From contig QGNO01000004.1 of assembly GCA_003228195.2 (NCBI GenBank), forward strand, positions 1 to 64,000: a stretch of 64,000 nt of DNA, read 5' to 3'. Under the pieces are notes generated by a model that worked only from the letters and a program-made list of their open reading frames with translations, ran no database searches and had not been told where the DNA came from. Made by a program: the position numbers and the translations under genes. This document shows positions 1 through 8,289 of the stretch, one piece after another; position 1 is the first letter of the stretch; each line of letters begins with the position of its first letter. Source of the DNA: Chloroflexota bacterium. Lineage in GTDB: Bacteria > Chloroflexota > Dehalococcoidia > Lucifugimonadales > QGNO01.

Positions 1-123
1 GTACAGGGCACTTCTACCGTATACCTCCCTTCACGTGAAGGCGGTAAGGTAGTCCTGCCAATACCACACGTAGCTAATCCACCCGCAGTACCATACGAAA
101 CCTTCTACAGAGATTGGTATTAA
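1..123 (+). CDS. C-terminal end of a hotdog-fold (MaoC-like) dehydratase, cut by the window edge
   Basis: Only the last 40 codons are in the window, ending in TAA. The peptide matches the C-terminus of the hotdog protein encoded at 28683-29486: both contain TVYLPSREGG followed by LPIPH, then PP, VP and ETF, and both end DW plus an aromatic residue. About 24 of 39 aligned residues are identical by eye. It is therefore a paralogue of that gene, in a family resembling MaoC-type enoyl-CoA hydratases. The substrate cannot be told from this piece. A strong hairpin follows at once, so this is the end of a transcription unit. Confidence 0.75.
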   Translation, partial: VQGTSTVYLPSREGGKVVLPIPHVANPPAVPYETFYRDWY

Positions 124-126
124 AAA

Positions 127-167
127 CGAAATAACGGAGGTGGTTAAAAATCACCTCCGTTATTTCG
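127..167 (+). terminator. Perfect 16-bp hairpin behind the hotdog gene
   Basis: Arms 127-142 and 152-167 are perfect inverted repeats of 16 bases around a 9-base A-rich loop, starting four bases after the TAA at 121-123. There is no long T run on the plus strand, so it is a strong stem rather than a textbook intrinsic terminator. Confidence 0.7.
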
Positions 168-199
168 ACATAGATTCAAATCCGTATTTTTAATCCGCC

Positions 200-406
200 A
201 TGAATAGATTAGGCACTATATTTGCTCTGACGGGGTTAGGAGTCCTAGTCTTGTACGCCTCTTTTCATATTTTAAAATCCCTCCTCTTTGGTTTAAATCC
301 TCCCTTAATTATACGGCTAGCAATATTGGCAACAATAGTTGGACCGACCATGCTTTTCGCATCCGTGATTCGTGATAAATTGAGAAAATCAAACACGTAT
401 CATTAA
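200..406 (+). CDS. Small two-helix membrane protein (hypothetical)
   Basis: A 68-residue ORF with two hydrophobic stretches (about residues 5-30 and 34-57) and a short basic, polar tail (RDKLRKSNTYH). It looks like a small inner-membrane protein with two transmembrane helices, but I do not recognise a family. There is no clear ribosome-binding site before the ATG. It lies between a terminator and a decayed YbjQ-family gene whose 5' end it touches, so it may once have been co-transcribed with that gene. It could also be a chance ORF. Confidence 0.4.
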   Translation: MNRLGTIFALTGLGVLVLYASFHILKSLLFGLNPPLIIRLAILATIVGPTMLFASVIRDKLRKSNTYH

Positions 407-408
407 AC

Positions 409-715
409 GTAATTACCACTGACACAATTGAAGGATCCGAAATTAAAGGAATATTGGGTCTCGTGAGCGCAAACACTGTAAGAACCAAACATCTGGGAAA
501 AGATATCATGGCCGTTTCCGAAGCATAGTTGGTGGTGAAGTGACCGAGTACGCGAAACTAATGGCTGAGGCACGCGAGCAAGCCCTTTCAAGGTTGACTA
601 CCAGACAGAAGCACTAGACGCCGATGCCGCAGTAGGCTTAAGATTCACCACATCAATGATTGTCCAAGGCTCGGAAGAAATACTCGCTTTTAGCACAGCT
701 GTAAGACTTTCATAG
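409..715 (+). pseudogene. Broken YbjQ/UPF0145-family gene with two frameshifts
   Basis: Three successive frames together read as one YbjQ (UPF0145, DUF74) protein. Frame one gives ITTDTIEGSEIKGILGLVS up to a TAG at 526. Frame two, from about 525, gives IVGGEVTEYAKLMAEAREQA up to a TAG at 615. Frame three, from about 611, gives LDADAAVGLRFTTSMIVQG and LAFSTAV up to a TAG at 713. The order and spacing match the family: an N-terminal TIEG motif, a VSG-like segment, a helical AREQAL segment and the GADAVVGVRF-like core. No standard start codon is visible: this frame has a stop at 376. Two indels in 300 bases mean the gene is dead unless they are assembly errors. The family's role is unknown; it forms small beta-rich pentamers. 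Confidence 0.75.
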
Positions 716-750
716 GTACTGACCTTATCCCATACACTTCCCACAGACAT

Positions 751-777
751 TTGACAGCTTTCCGAATGTGCTATGAT
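751..777 (+). promoter_or_regulatory. Putative sigma-70 promoter of typA
   Basis: TTGACA at 751-756 and TATGAT at 772-777 with a 15-base spacer, about 40 bases before the TTG start at 818. The spacer is short, so this is a moderate call. Confidence 0.45.
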
Positions 778-817
778 TGTTTGACTAACATGTGTCTTAC
801 CCAAGTAGCGATATCAC

Positions 818-2680
818 TTGAATAATCCAGCCGCCAAACCACACCATAATCAGGAAATCCGCAACATAGCTATCATTGCACATGTAGACCATGGCAAAAC
901 TACTCTTGTTGACGCCTTGTTGAAACAAAGCAACGTATTCCGAGACAACCAGCCACTTGGCGATCTCATAATGGATTCACACCCTCTCGAACGTGAAAGA
1001 GGAATTACGATATTAGCAAAGAATACCGCCGTCACATATCGAGATGTGAAAATTAATATTATAGATACTCCAGGACATGCCGACTTTGGTGGAGAAGTGG
1101 AGAGAGTCATAAACATGGCTGACGCCTGCCTACTCGTTGTAGACGCAGTAGAAGGTCCAATGCCCCAAACTAGATATGTGTTAAAAAAGGCTCTGAAGAA
1201 AAACTTGAGACCTTTGGTTGTAATTAACAAGATCGACCGCCAATCTGCGCGAGTTTCTGAAGTCGTAGGAATGGTCCAAGACCTGTTTTTAGAAGTAGCC
1301 ACAGAAGCCGAACAGTTAGATTATCCCGTTATATACACATCAGGGCGTGACGGCTATGCAACATTTAATCCAGAAGAACGCGGTGTTGATATGGATCCAT
1401 TATTTAAGGCGATCATTGATGAAGTGCCGCCATTTACTGGGCAAGCCAATGGACCTCTTCAACTTCAAGTGGCGGCGTTAGACTACGATAATCATATTGG
1501 GCAAATTGCTATCGGAAGAATACACCAAGGTCGCATAAATCAGGGCCAACCTATAATCCAAATTGATAATAACAACCAACAAACTCCTAACAGGATAGAT
1601 CATTTGTTCGTTTTTCAGAACTTGGAACGAACTGAAGTCTCATCTGCTGGCGTCGGAGACATTGTCGCAATAAGTGGAGTTCATAATGCCGCCATTGGTG
1701 ATACGATCGCAGATCCATCTTCTCCAGAACCATTGCCACCGATTACCTTAGACGAACCAACTTTAACTATTACCATTGGTGTAAATACTTCGCCTTTCGC
1801 TGGTCGTGAAGGGAATTCTATTACTGCTCGTCAACTCCATGCCAGGTTGAAAAGAGAACTCCAGACAAACGTTAGCCTTAAGATAGAAACCACTACAAAT
1901 GCAAGTGAATTCACTGTCATTGGTCGAGGTGAACTTCATTTAGGCGTGTTGCTGGAAACTTTAAGGCGTGAAGGTTACGAAATCGAAGCGTCACGGCCAC
2001 AGGCAGTAATAAAAACAATAGACAACAAAATTATGGAACCGTACGAACGCCTTTTTATCGACACAGATAAGAAATACATCGGCCCACTCACTGAGAATCT
2101 AGCTAAGCGTGCGGCTAGACTGGAAAGCATGCTCTCAGATCAACATGGATCTGTCCACTTAGAATTCGCAATATCCACTCGCGGACTAATAGGTTTCCAC
2201 AGTTACTTTATTCGCACCATTCATGGCGATGGCGTAATGAATACAGAATTCATCGGATATGAGCCATTCACTGGTGACTTTCCGTCTATTAGGACTGGCG
2301 CTCTTGTCGCATCCGAAGATGGGATAGCTGTAACCAATGGACTAAGTAATGCTCAAGGTAGAGGAAACACTTTTATAGATCCAGGTACAGCCGTTTATGA
2401 GGGGATGATAATCGGATCTCACCAAAGAGACAAAGACATAGTCATTAACGTTTGTAAAGAGAAGAAGAAAACCAATGTTCGATCATCAACCTCAGACATC
2501 GCAGTTCGACTGGCACCTCCTACTTTGCTGACCTTGGAGGAATCTTTAGACTTTATAGCCTCAGACGAGCTTGTTGAAATTACACCACTCAATGTCAGGA
2601 TGAGAAAAAGGCTTTTGGGCGCAACCGCTAGGAAACGTGGCATCCGTGACGAAACCAAGTCATCCGGATCATATAAATAG
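818..2680 (+). CDS. typA: Ribosome-associated GTPase TypA/BipA
   Basis: A 620-residue translational GTPase of the EF-G/LepA superfamily, full length for TypA/BipA. These proteins bind the ribosome and help 50S assembly and stress or cold growth. All G motifs are visible: AHVDHGKT (21-28), RGITI (61-65), DTPGHADFGG (from 83), NKID (137-140) and SGRDG (G5-like). EF-G-like domains II, III and V follow, with RGELHLG and the family C-terminal block RTGALVASEDG. The start is taken as TTG at 818, since the frame has a stop at 806 and no ATG near; there is no obvious Shine-Dalgarno. It stands alone behind its own promoter. Confidence 0.95.
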   Translation: MNNPAAKPHHNQEIRNIAIIAHVDHGKTTLVDALLKQSNVFRDNQPLGDLIMDSHPLERERGITILAKNTAVTYRDVKINIIDTPGHADFGGEVERVINMADACLLVVDAVEGPMPQTRYVLKKALKKNLRPLVVINKIDRQSARVSEVVGMVQDLFLEVATEAEQLDYPVIYTSGRDGYATFNPEERGVDMDPLFKAIIDEVPPFTGQANGPLQLQVAALDYDNHIGQIAIGRIHQGRINQGQPIIQIDNNNQQTPNRIDHLFVFQNLERTEVSSAGVGDIVAISGVHNAAIGDTIADPSSPEPLPPITLDEPTLTITIGVNTSPFAGREGNSITARQLHARLKRELQTNVSLKIETTTNASEFTVIGRGELHLGVLLETLRREGYEIEASRPQAVIKTIDNKIMEPYERLFIDTDKKYIGPLTENLAKRAARLESMLSDQHGSVHLEFAISTRGLIGFHSYFIRTIHGDGVMNTEFIGYEPFTGDFPSIRTGALVASEDGIAVTNGLSNAQGRGNTFIDPGTAVYEGMIIGSHQRDKDIVINVCKEKKKTNVRSSTSDIAVRLAPPTLLTLEESLDFIASDELVEITPLNVRMRKRLLGATARKRGIRDETKSSGSYK

Positions 2681-2827
2681 GACTCTCCACAGTATCAATG
2701 GATGCTAATCAGATAAACGGATCTAATCAGCTATGTATGTTAGCTCGAATTGGTGCCGAAGCCCAAGAAAGGTAATAAGAGTAAGGAGAGCGAGTCCGAC
2801 TTCGCAATCCAGACCCAAATGGCCTAA

Positions 2828-3250
2828 GTGAAGCGCAAGTATTGCGTCAAGGCAGGTGGACTCCGTAATAAGGAACCCCGATCAGGTCGAGCAGAACATT
2901 TCCGAATGAGCCAAGAAGCGAGCCTACTGGAACCGCGAATCAACCCTTACAATCGAGTGCCTGATTCGCTAGAAAATTATGCAACCACGAGAGAAGAGTA
3001 CGCCGAAAAGGCCAAAATAGCTAAGAAAGATCAGAGAATTGTAAACGGCATCCAATCACAGCCGATTTTCTATCGCGCAGGGAAAGAGTCCTTAAAAGAA
3101 GTGGCATTATGGGATATAGATAGAAAATTACTGGCCGAAAGGCAGAGTACCCTGATATTGTCCACGCTAAAGAGGTTGCAAACACGGGGATGCCAACTGA
3201 CATTAAAGCCAAGTGACGGATCATTATATATACAGTTAACTACTATCTGA
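2828..3250 (+). CDS. Hypothetical charged protein
   Basis: A 140-residue ORF from GTG, or 114 residues from an ATG at 2906 (MSQEASLLEPRINPYNRVP). It is rich in Lys, Arg and Glu, has no membrane segment or known motif, and reads like a small soluble protein. The same frame is open upstream from a GTG at 2753 (VPKPKKGNKSKESESDF) and is stopped only by a TAA at 2825-2827 directly before the GTG. The gene may therefore be longer and interrupted, or the two pieces may be read by reinitiation. No family recognised. No good ribosome-binding site. Confidence 0.35.
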   Translation: MKRKYCVKAGGLRNKEPRSGRAEHFRMSQEASLLEPRINPYNRVPDSLENYATTREEYAEKAKIAKKDQRIVNGIQSQPIFYRAGKESLKEVALWDIDRKLLAERQSTLILSTLKRLQTRGCQLTLKPSDGSLYIQLTTI

Positions 3251-3337
3251 CATTCATATTAGACTGGTAGACAAGATGGTACTGATCAGAATAGGAGCAA
3301 GAACACTACAGCGGGGAATCTCCTGCGACGAAGGTGT

Positions 3338-3637
3338 TCAAAGATGTTGCGTGTTTGCCCGGTTCACGATTTGAACGGCATATCCACAGACCTTGATCAG
3401 CTTCTCTTTCCTTGCCTTTGCCATTCTTTTTACTCTGTATTCCACCTTCAACGCCAGGCTCCTAGATCCAAGTTTCTCTTTGAATACCAAACTTAAAGGC
3501 CCCCTGCCTTTGAGGTATCTTGATCCTGCATACCCTTCACTCTGGTGCTGGGCAAATCTGCGATCGACATCGGTAGAGATGCCGGTGTAGAGGGTGTCAT
3601 CACGACATCTTATGAGATATAAGTACCAGTCAGACAT
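3338..3637 (-). CDS. GIY-YIG nuclease-fold protein, YhbQ/UPF0213 type
   Basis: A 99-residue single-domain GIY-YIG protein. The hallmark strands are WYLYLIRC (4-11) and TLYTGIS (15-21), followed by the conserved Arg of DRRF, a His in AQHQ and a Glu in KVEYRVKRM. This small family (UPF0213) is linked to DNA repair but its substrate is not settled. It starts 6 bases after the ABC-F gene stop on the same strand, so the two form an operon with YwbE. GC content is higher than in most of the window. Confidence 0.88.
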   Translation of the reverse strand: MSDWYLYLIRCRDDTLYTGISTDVDRRFAQHQSEGYAGSRYLKGRGPLSLVFKEKLGSRSLALKVEYRVKRMAKARKEKLIKVCGYAVQIVNRANTQHL

Positions 3638-3643
3638 TGGGGT

Positions 3644-5530
3644 TCAATTGTTCTCGCCATCTAGCCGAATTTGTTCCAGTTTTTCCCAATGGGCGTAGGA
3701 ATCCTCCAGCAGCTTCTTCACTGCCTCCAGCCTATCGTTGGCAGCAACAATGTCAGCCTTGTCCTTCTTGTAGAATCCTGGGTCTCCCATAGCTTGGAAC
3801 AAGTCATCCTGTTCTCTTTCAAGGCGCTCAATGATATCCGGCAGTGCAGCCAGTTCCTGTTTCTGCTTGAACCCAAGTTTAAGTCTTGCAATGGGTGTCT
3901 GAGCCAGTAGGACGTCTTGTTTCCTGAAAGATGCCTTCCTCGGCTTTGCATCCTGTGGACGCTGCCGCAGCCAGTCATCATACCCGCCCACGTATTCTTT
4001 CACGACGGATTCGCCTTCAAAGACGAGCGTGCTCGTCACGATGTTGTTGATGAGCGTCCTATCATGACTGACGAGGAGAATCGTTCCTGCGTAACTCATC
4101 AAGAGGTCTTCAAGAAGGTCAAGTGTCTCCACGTCAAGGTCGTTGGTGGGTTCATCCAGGACAAGGAGATTGGATGGCAGCGTGAAAAGACGGGCGAGCA
4201 TGAGGCGGTTACGCTCCCCGCCGGAAAGAACAGAGACAAGAGAGCGAGTTTGTTCTGGGGAAAAAAGAAAATCTTGCAAATAGCCTACAATGTGACGAGT
4301 CTTCCCATTAACTGTAACTGTATCCGTGCCATGGCCGACGTTTTCTATGGCGGTCTTGTTCTCGTCCAATTGCTCAAGGAGTTGGTCGAAGTAGCTGATT
4401 TGCAAACTGGCGCCAAGGCGGATTGTTCCAGTTTCCGGACTGAGCATTCCAAGAAGAATGCGCAAGAGGGTTGTCTTGCCGCTGCCGTTGGGGCCCAAAA
4501 TGCCAATCCTGTCGCCTTTCAGAATCGTGGTAGAAAACTTTGAGATTATCTGAGTGTCGCCATAATTGAAACTAATGTTGTCTGCCTTTGCTACCAACGC
4601 TCCAGAACGTTCGGCCTCGTGGACTTCCATCTTAACCGTCCCTGGCCGTTCCCGTCTGGACCGGCGAATCTCGCGCATTCTTTCCAGTTCTCTCACCCTG
4701 CCCTCGTTGCGCGTCCGTCTCGCTTTGATGCCTCCACGAACCCAATGCTCTTCCTGTTGAAGCTTCTTGTCGAATAGCGCGTTTTGCGTCTCTTCTGTCT
4801 TGCGTTCCACGCTGCGCCGTACCAGAAATGTCTCATAATCGCCGACCTGATCAAACAGTCTGCCTCGATCGATTTCCACGATGCGGGTGGCGATTCTCTG
4901 CAGGAACATCCGGTCGTGGGTAACAAAGATCAAGGCGCCTGCAAACCGAACCATCATCTTTTCCAACTCTTTGATGGAATCAATATCCATGTGGTTGGTC
5001 GGTTCATCAAGTAGGAGGATTTCCGGCTCTCCAGCAAGCGCCCTTTTCAAGAGCACTTGGCGCTTAAGCCCGGCGGAAAGGGAATTGAAAGCACGGCCAG
5101 CATCCACCCCAAGTTGCGAGAGCATTTTGCTGAGATACCATTCACCCTCCATCTCAAGGGTACCGTGAGTGCGGTCCGATTTGTCAGCCATAGGCATCGT
5201 GTCTTCGTCCAGCAATCCGGCAAATCTTTGCTTTGCGACCAAGTCAGTGTATTGTCTGATTCCGCTAGCGACTACATCGAACGCACTCCCTGGCATATCA
5301 TCGGGCACTTGTTGTGAAAGATAGGCTATATGGGCGCCTTTCAGGGCTGAAACAGTGCCGGAGTCCGGTTTGAGGCTTCCCTCTATCAATCGCAGAAGAG
5401 TTGATTTACCGGACCCGTTCCTGCCTACTAAGCCAATTCTTTCTCTCCGTTCAACTGTCAAATCAATTCCGTCGAAGAGTGGGCCACCGCCAAAGGAAAG
5501 TGATATGCCATGCATACTTATGAAGACCAT
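3644..5530 (-). CDS. ABC-F ATPase, Uup-like
   Basis: A 628-residue soluble protein with two ABC ATPase domains and no membrane segment, so an ABC-F factor. First domain: Walker A GRNGSGKST (36-44), signature LSAGLKRQ (from 151), Walker B LLLDEPTNH (172-180). A charged linker follows. Second domain: Walker A GPNGSGKTT, signature LSGGERNR and Walker B LLVLDEPTND. The C-terminal 80 or so residues form a predicted coiled coil, as in Uup, which binds DNA and the ribosome. ABC-F proteins act at the ribosome; some give antibiotic resistance, but nothing here shows that. It is the middle gene of YwbE-(ABC-F)-GIY-YIG. The coding GC is clearly above that of typA or the atp genes. Confidence 0.92.
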   Translation of the reverse strand: MVFISMHGISLSFGGGPLFDGIDLTVERRERIGLVGRNGSGKSTLLRLIEGSLKPDSGTVSALKGAHIAYLSQQVPDDMPGSAFDVVASGIRQYTDLVAKQRFAGLLDEDTMPMADKSDRTHGTLEMEGEWYLSKMLSQLGVDAGRAFNSLSAGLKRQVLLKRALAGEPEILLLDEPTNHMDIDSIKELEKMMVRFAGALIFVTHDRMFLQRIATRIVEIDRGRLFDQVGDYETFLVRRSVERKTEETQNALFDKKLQQEEHWVRGGIKARRTRNEGRVRELERMREIRRSRRERPGTVKMEVHEAERSGALVAKADNISFNYGDTQIISKFSTTILKGDRIGILGPNGSGKTTLLRILLGMLSPETGTIRLGASLQISYFDQLLEQLDENKTAIENVGHGTDTVTVNGKTRHIVGYLQDFLFSPEQTRSLVSVLSGGERNRLMLARLFTLPSNLLVLDEPTNDLDVETLDLLEDLLMSYAGTILLVSHDRTLINNIVTSTLVFEGESVVKEYVGGYDDWLRQRPQDAKPRKASFRKQDVLLAQTPIARLKLGFKQKQELAALPDIIERLEREQDDLFQAMGDPGFYKKDKADIVAANDRLEAVKKLLEDSYAHWEKLEQIRLDGENN

Positions 5531-5539
5531 GAGTGGAAA

Positions 5540-5740
5540 CTACCTCGCTGCCGTTATTTTCTTGACCCGACCCACTTGACCGCTTTCCAACCGGACCTTT
5601 ATGCCGTGAGTGTGAATTGGTGAGTTTGTCAAAATGGCTTCAACTATCCCTTCGGTTAGTTTTCCGGTTCGCTGGTCTTCTTTCATAACTATTGAGACGC
5701 GCAAACCTCGTCTTATATTGGCGCGTTCTGTGCCTGCCAT
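5540..5740 (-). CDS. YwbE family protein (DUF2196)
   Basis: A small basic protein of about 66 residues, full length for the YwbE family. Family blocks are MAGTERANIRRGLRVSIVMK, QRTGKLTEGIV and HGIKVRLESGQVGRV. The fold is a small beta barrel of unknown role, often near nucleic-acid genes. The frame is open to an ATG at 5779, but the family begins at MAGTER, so the ATG at 5740 is preferred; a weak AAGG lies upstream of it. It is the first gene of the operon with the ABC-F gene, 9 bases downstream. Confidence 0.82.
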   Translation of the reverse strand: MAGTERANIRRGLRVSIVMKEDQRTGKLTEGIVEAILTNSPIHTHGIKVRLESGQVGRVKKITAAR

Positions 5741-5860
5741 ATTGGGCAATCTACCTTTCTTATTACTACGTTGTGGCACAGTTCGTAAGGAAATAGCAAA
5801 AGGAAGCCACGAACTAGTATCGAGGTTCTCCTCGATAACAAAATGTATTCAACCCAAGTC

Positions 5861-7096
5861 CTAATTCAGGCTTGAATAAGCCTCCTCACCATGCTGCGTT
5901 ATGTCTAATCCTGAATCTTCATCTTCCGGGCTGACCCGGATACCCACTGTACACTTCAGGACATACAAGATCACTAGTGTCCAGACAAAGGACCAGCCCG
6001 CTGCTACTCCTATGGCTCCCAACTGCCGAATGATTTGTCCCACACGATCAATTCCTGGTAGAACATGGGCGGAAAACTCCAAGAAGCCGACCCCTGCGAA
6101 CAGGCCGGCTGCTATCATGCCTATGATCCCGCCAACGCCGTGAATGGCAAAGACGTCCAGTGAATCGTCCAGTTGAGTTCTATTCTTAAGTTCAACCATC
6201 AAGTAACACACACTTCCTGCTGCCAATCCGATTAGAAGCGCAGGCATTGGCCCGACGAACCCAGAAGCCGGTGTAATAGTAGCCAGCCCTGCGACAGCTC
6301 CAGTAGCCGCACCAACACCGCCGATCTTCCCTTTACGAGCATAGTCGATGCCAATCCATGTAAGAGCCGCGGTGGCAGCTGCAATGTTGGTTACCACGAA
6401 GGCGGACGTTGCACTACCCCCAGCCGTCAGCGCGCTTCCTGCGTTGAATCCAAACCATCCAAACCAGAGCAGAGCAGCTCCAATGATGACGAAAGGTATG
6501 TTATGAGGCTGCATAGGCTCAGATCCTAGATTTCGGCGCTTACCAAAGACTAGGGCTGCGGCTAAAGCAGCGACCCCAGAACTGATGTGGACAACCGAGC
6601 CACCGGCGAAATCTAAAGCTCCCCATCCTGACAACCCAAGCCAGCCACCAGCCCCCCAAACCCAGTGAGCAAGCGGTGCATACACTACGGTGGACCAGAC
6701 GACAATGAAAATCATCAAAGTTGTGAACTTTACTCGTTCGGCGAAGGCCCCAGTAATGAGAGCTGGCGTGATGATGGCAAACATCGCTTGGAATATCATG
6801 AAAGTTTGGTGGGGTATGCCATCAGCATATGGACCGGCTTCAATGGCAGAAACTCCCCGGAGTCCAATGTAGTCCAAATTACCGATGAAGCCACCGATGG
6901 ATGGACCAAAGGCCAACGTATATCCCCACAGGACCCAAACAACACAACCCAGCGCAATAGCAATGAAACTATGCATGATAGTGGACAATGCATTTTTAGA
7001 TCGAACCAACCCTGCGTAAAACAAGGCTAGACCGGGTAGCATAATGAACACCAATGCCGAGGATGCCAACACCCACGCAGTATCGCCACTATTCAG
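5861..7096 (-). CDS. amtB: Ammonium transporter (Amt family), probable CTG start
   Basis: An 11-helix Amt/Mep/Rh channel of about 411 residues that moves ammonium across the inner membrane. Seen: the N-terminal block DTAWVLASSALVFIM, LPGLALFYAGLVRSKN, a FAGGSVVHIS segment, the pore histidine regions APLAHWVWG and AIHGVGGIIG, and the C-terminal motif GLDITQHGEEAY. A start at the TTG at 7072 would remove the conserved DTAW segment. The frame is open upstream, and a perfect AGGAGG (7103-7108) sits 6 bases before a CTG at 7096, so CTG is the likely start. No glnK gene is adjacent. GC is higher than average for the window. Confidence 0.93.
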   Translation of the reverse strand: MNSGDTAWVLASSALVFIMLPGLALFYAGLVRSKNALSTIMHSFIAIALGCVVWVLWGYTLAFGPSIGGFIGNLDYIGLRGVSAIEAGPYADGIPHQTFMIFQAMFAIITPALITGAFAERVKFTTLMIFIVVWSTVVYAPLAHWVWGAGGWLGLSGWGALDFAGGSVVHISSGVAALAAALVFGKRRNLGSEPMQPHNIPFVIIGAALLWFGWFGFNAGSALTAGGSATSAFVVTNIAAATAALTWIGIDYARKGKIGGVGAATGAVAGLATITPASGFVGPMPALLIGLAAGSVCYLMVELKNRTQLDDSLDVFAIHGVGGIIGMIAAGLFAGVGFLEFSAHVLPGIDRVGQIIRQLGAIGVAAGWSFVWTLVILYVLKCTVGIRVSPEDEDSGLDITQHGEEAYSSLN

Positions 7097-7102
7097 GTAA
7101 AA

Positions 7103-7108
7103 CCTCCT
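7103..7108 (-). promoter_or_regulatory. Shine-Dalgarno site that decides the amtB start
   Basis: AGGAGG on the minus strand, 6 bases before CTG at 7096-7094. No ATG, GTG or TTG in the amtB frame lies at a usable distance downstream except GTG 7075 and TTG 7072, which are too far from this site and would cut into the first helix. Confidence 0.65.
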
Positions 7109-7729
7109 TGGTATGCCGTGGAACCAGCCAATTTACAACGATTCCTTTTTCAGTCTTTAGCAGCAACAGAAACCAAGCTAGGCAGAATGCCAGCATCCTA
7201 TGTGGGAACCCTAATCCTGTCAATGAGGGAAGTAGTAGGAGTCAGGTAAAAGTTGAACTAGTCTGCCGAAATCTACATGCAGTAAGGTTAATATCTAGAG
7301 GGCCTGTTTTGACATAATGGTTAAATTAGTGGGTGACCGGTATGGCTTCCGATTTGTCGCTGGTATCTGTTTACCACTGCCGATTTATAATGTTCATAAG
7401 GATTTAATGATACTCTGTAGCTATGGATCACTGGTTCGAGCCTATTATCGCCCACCAACTTTTTAGCCACGGATTTGCCCTCTGGCACAAAATCGGAAAG
7501 CTATCGCTTTAGCCACTTACAGCAATATTTACGGCAACGCTCCCTGACATTGATTTACATGAGGAGACAGATCAGGTATAAATCTCTTGAGGGGGGACTT
7601 GGTTTATACTTGAAACCAGCATCCCATACTTATGGAGTGGAGAGAGTCGGCAGTTCTAATCGACTCGACCCACCCCGCCCATTTAACTTAAGTTCGACAC
7701 TAGGTCTATTTGTAAGGAGGATCTAAAGC
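7109..7729. other. Intergenic stretch with a tRNA-like scar and a promoter
   Basis: No convincing gene. It holds copy A of the tRNA-3'-end repeat (7429-7497) and a possible plus-strand promoter TTTACA-N17-TATAAA (7554-7582) for the Yip1 gene. Around 7645-7685 a second tRNA-like stretch (GTCGGCAGTTCTAATC then GACTCGACCCACC) resembles the T arm of a tRNA but forms no complete cloverleaf. The 83-codon plus-strand ORF here has no protein-like features. Confidence 0.5.
7429..7497 (+). repeat. Direct repeat copy A with a tRNA 3'-end scar
   Basis: CACTGGTTCGAGCC, then ATTATCGCCCACCA, reads as a T arm with a TTCGA loop, a 7-base acceptor strand, discriminator A and CCA. The downstream 40 bases (TTTTTAGCCAC and GCCCTCTGGCA) also match copy B at 11256-11323; overall identity by eye is about 80 percent. 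No matching tRNA 5' half lies upstream. It looks like a remnant of an element inserted at a tRNA 3' end. Confidence 0.6.
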
Positions 7730-8254
7730 ATGGCTTCTGAAGGCGCTCATAGCATATTAGGTAGGATCATCGGGGCTGCTCGTCTTGACGCCCACATATT
7801 CGAAGAGGTAGAGGCTGACAAATCGGCGACAAGGCAGGCCCTTTTGGTGGTTGCCCTTGTTGCCTTGTCGACCGGGATAGCATCCGCGGGCACCGGTGGA
7901 GTTGGCGGCATCGTCGCAGGAATTATCGTCGCTATCGCTGGGTGGGCGATTTGGGCTTGGGTAGTGTATCTCATCGGCACGAAGATACTTCCAGCACATG
8001 AGACTCATGCAGACTGGGGGCAGCTGGCACGTACGCTCGGCTTTGCTCAGTCTCCTGGCATCTTGAGAGTGTTGGGGGCAGTACCTGTCGCAGGTGACAT
8101 TATCTTCTTGGTCGTGTCTCTCTGGATGTTCGTGGCAATGGTAATAGCCGTACGCCAGGCATTGGACTACACATCAACGGCGCGCGCGATTGGGGTAGTC
8201 TTGTTAGGCTTCATTCCCTACGCAATACTCCTGTTCATTACTCCCGGCATTTAG
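7730..8254 (+). CDS. Yip1-domain membrane protein
   Basis: A 174-residue integral membrane protein with about five hydrophobic helices, matching the Yip1 (PF04893) layout: a short polar N-terminus (ILGRIIGAARLDAHIFEEVEAD), a helix pair around residues 37-68, the family segment LGFAQSPGILRVLGAVP and two further helices to the C-terminus. The bacterial role is unknown. The start ATG is well set by AAGGAGG ten bases upstream. The GC content is raised, as in the genes before it, while the flanking non-coding DNA is AT-rich. It is followed closely by an unknown gene, perhaps co-transcribed. Confidence 0.82.
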   Translation: MASEGAHSILGRIIGAARLDAHIFEEVEADKSATRQALLVVALVALSTGIASAGTGGVGGIVAGIIVAIAGWAIWAWVVYLIGTKILPAHETHADWGQLARTLGFAQSPGILRVLGAVPVAGDIIFLVVSLWMFVAMVIAVRQALDYTSTARAIGVVLLGFIPYAILLFITPGI

Positions 8255-8289
8255 AATGCCTAAGGGTGAATAACATCTCAAAGTAGAGG

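Noticed and set aside
3917..4543. 208-codon plus-strand ORF inside the ABC-F gene
   Set aside because: Antisense shadow of a GC-rich conserved gene; no motif of its own.
7475..7726. 83-codon plus-strand ORF before the Yip1 gene
   Set aside because: Random-looking composition, crosses the tRNA-scar repeat and the Yip1 promoter and ribosome site.
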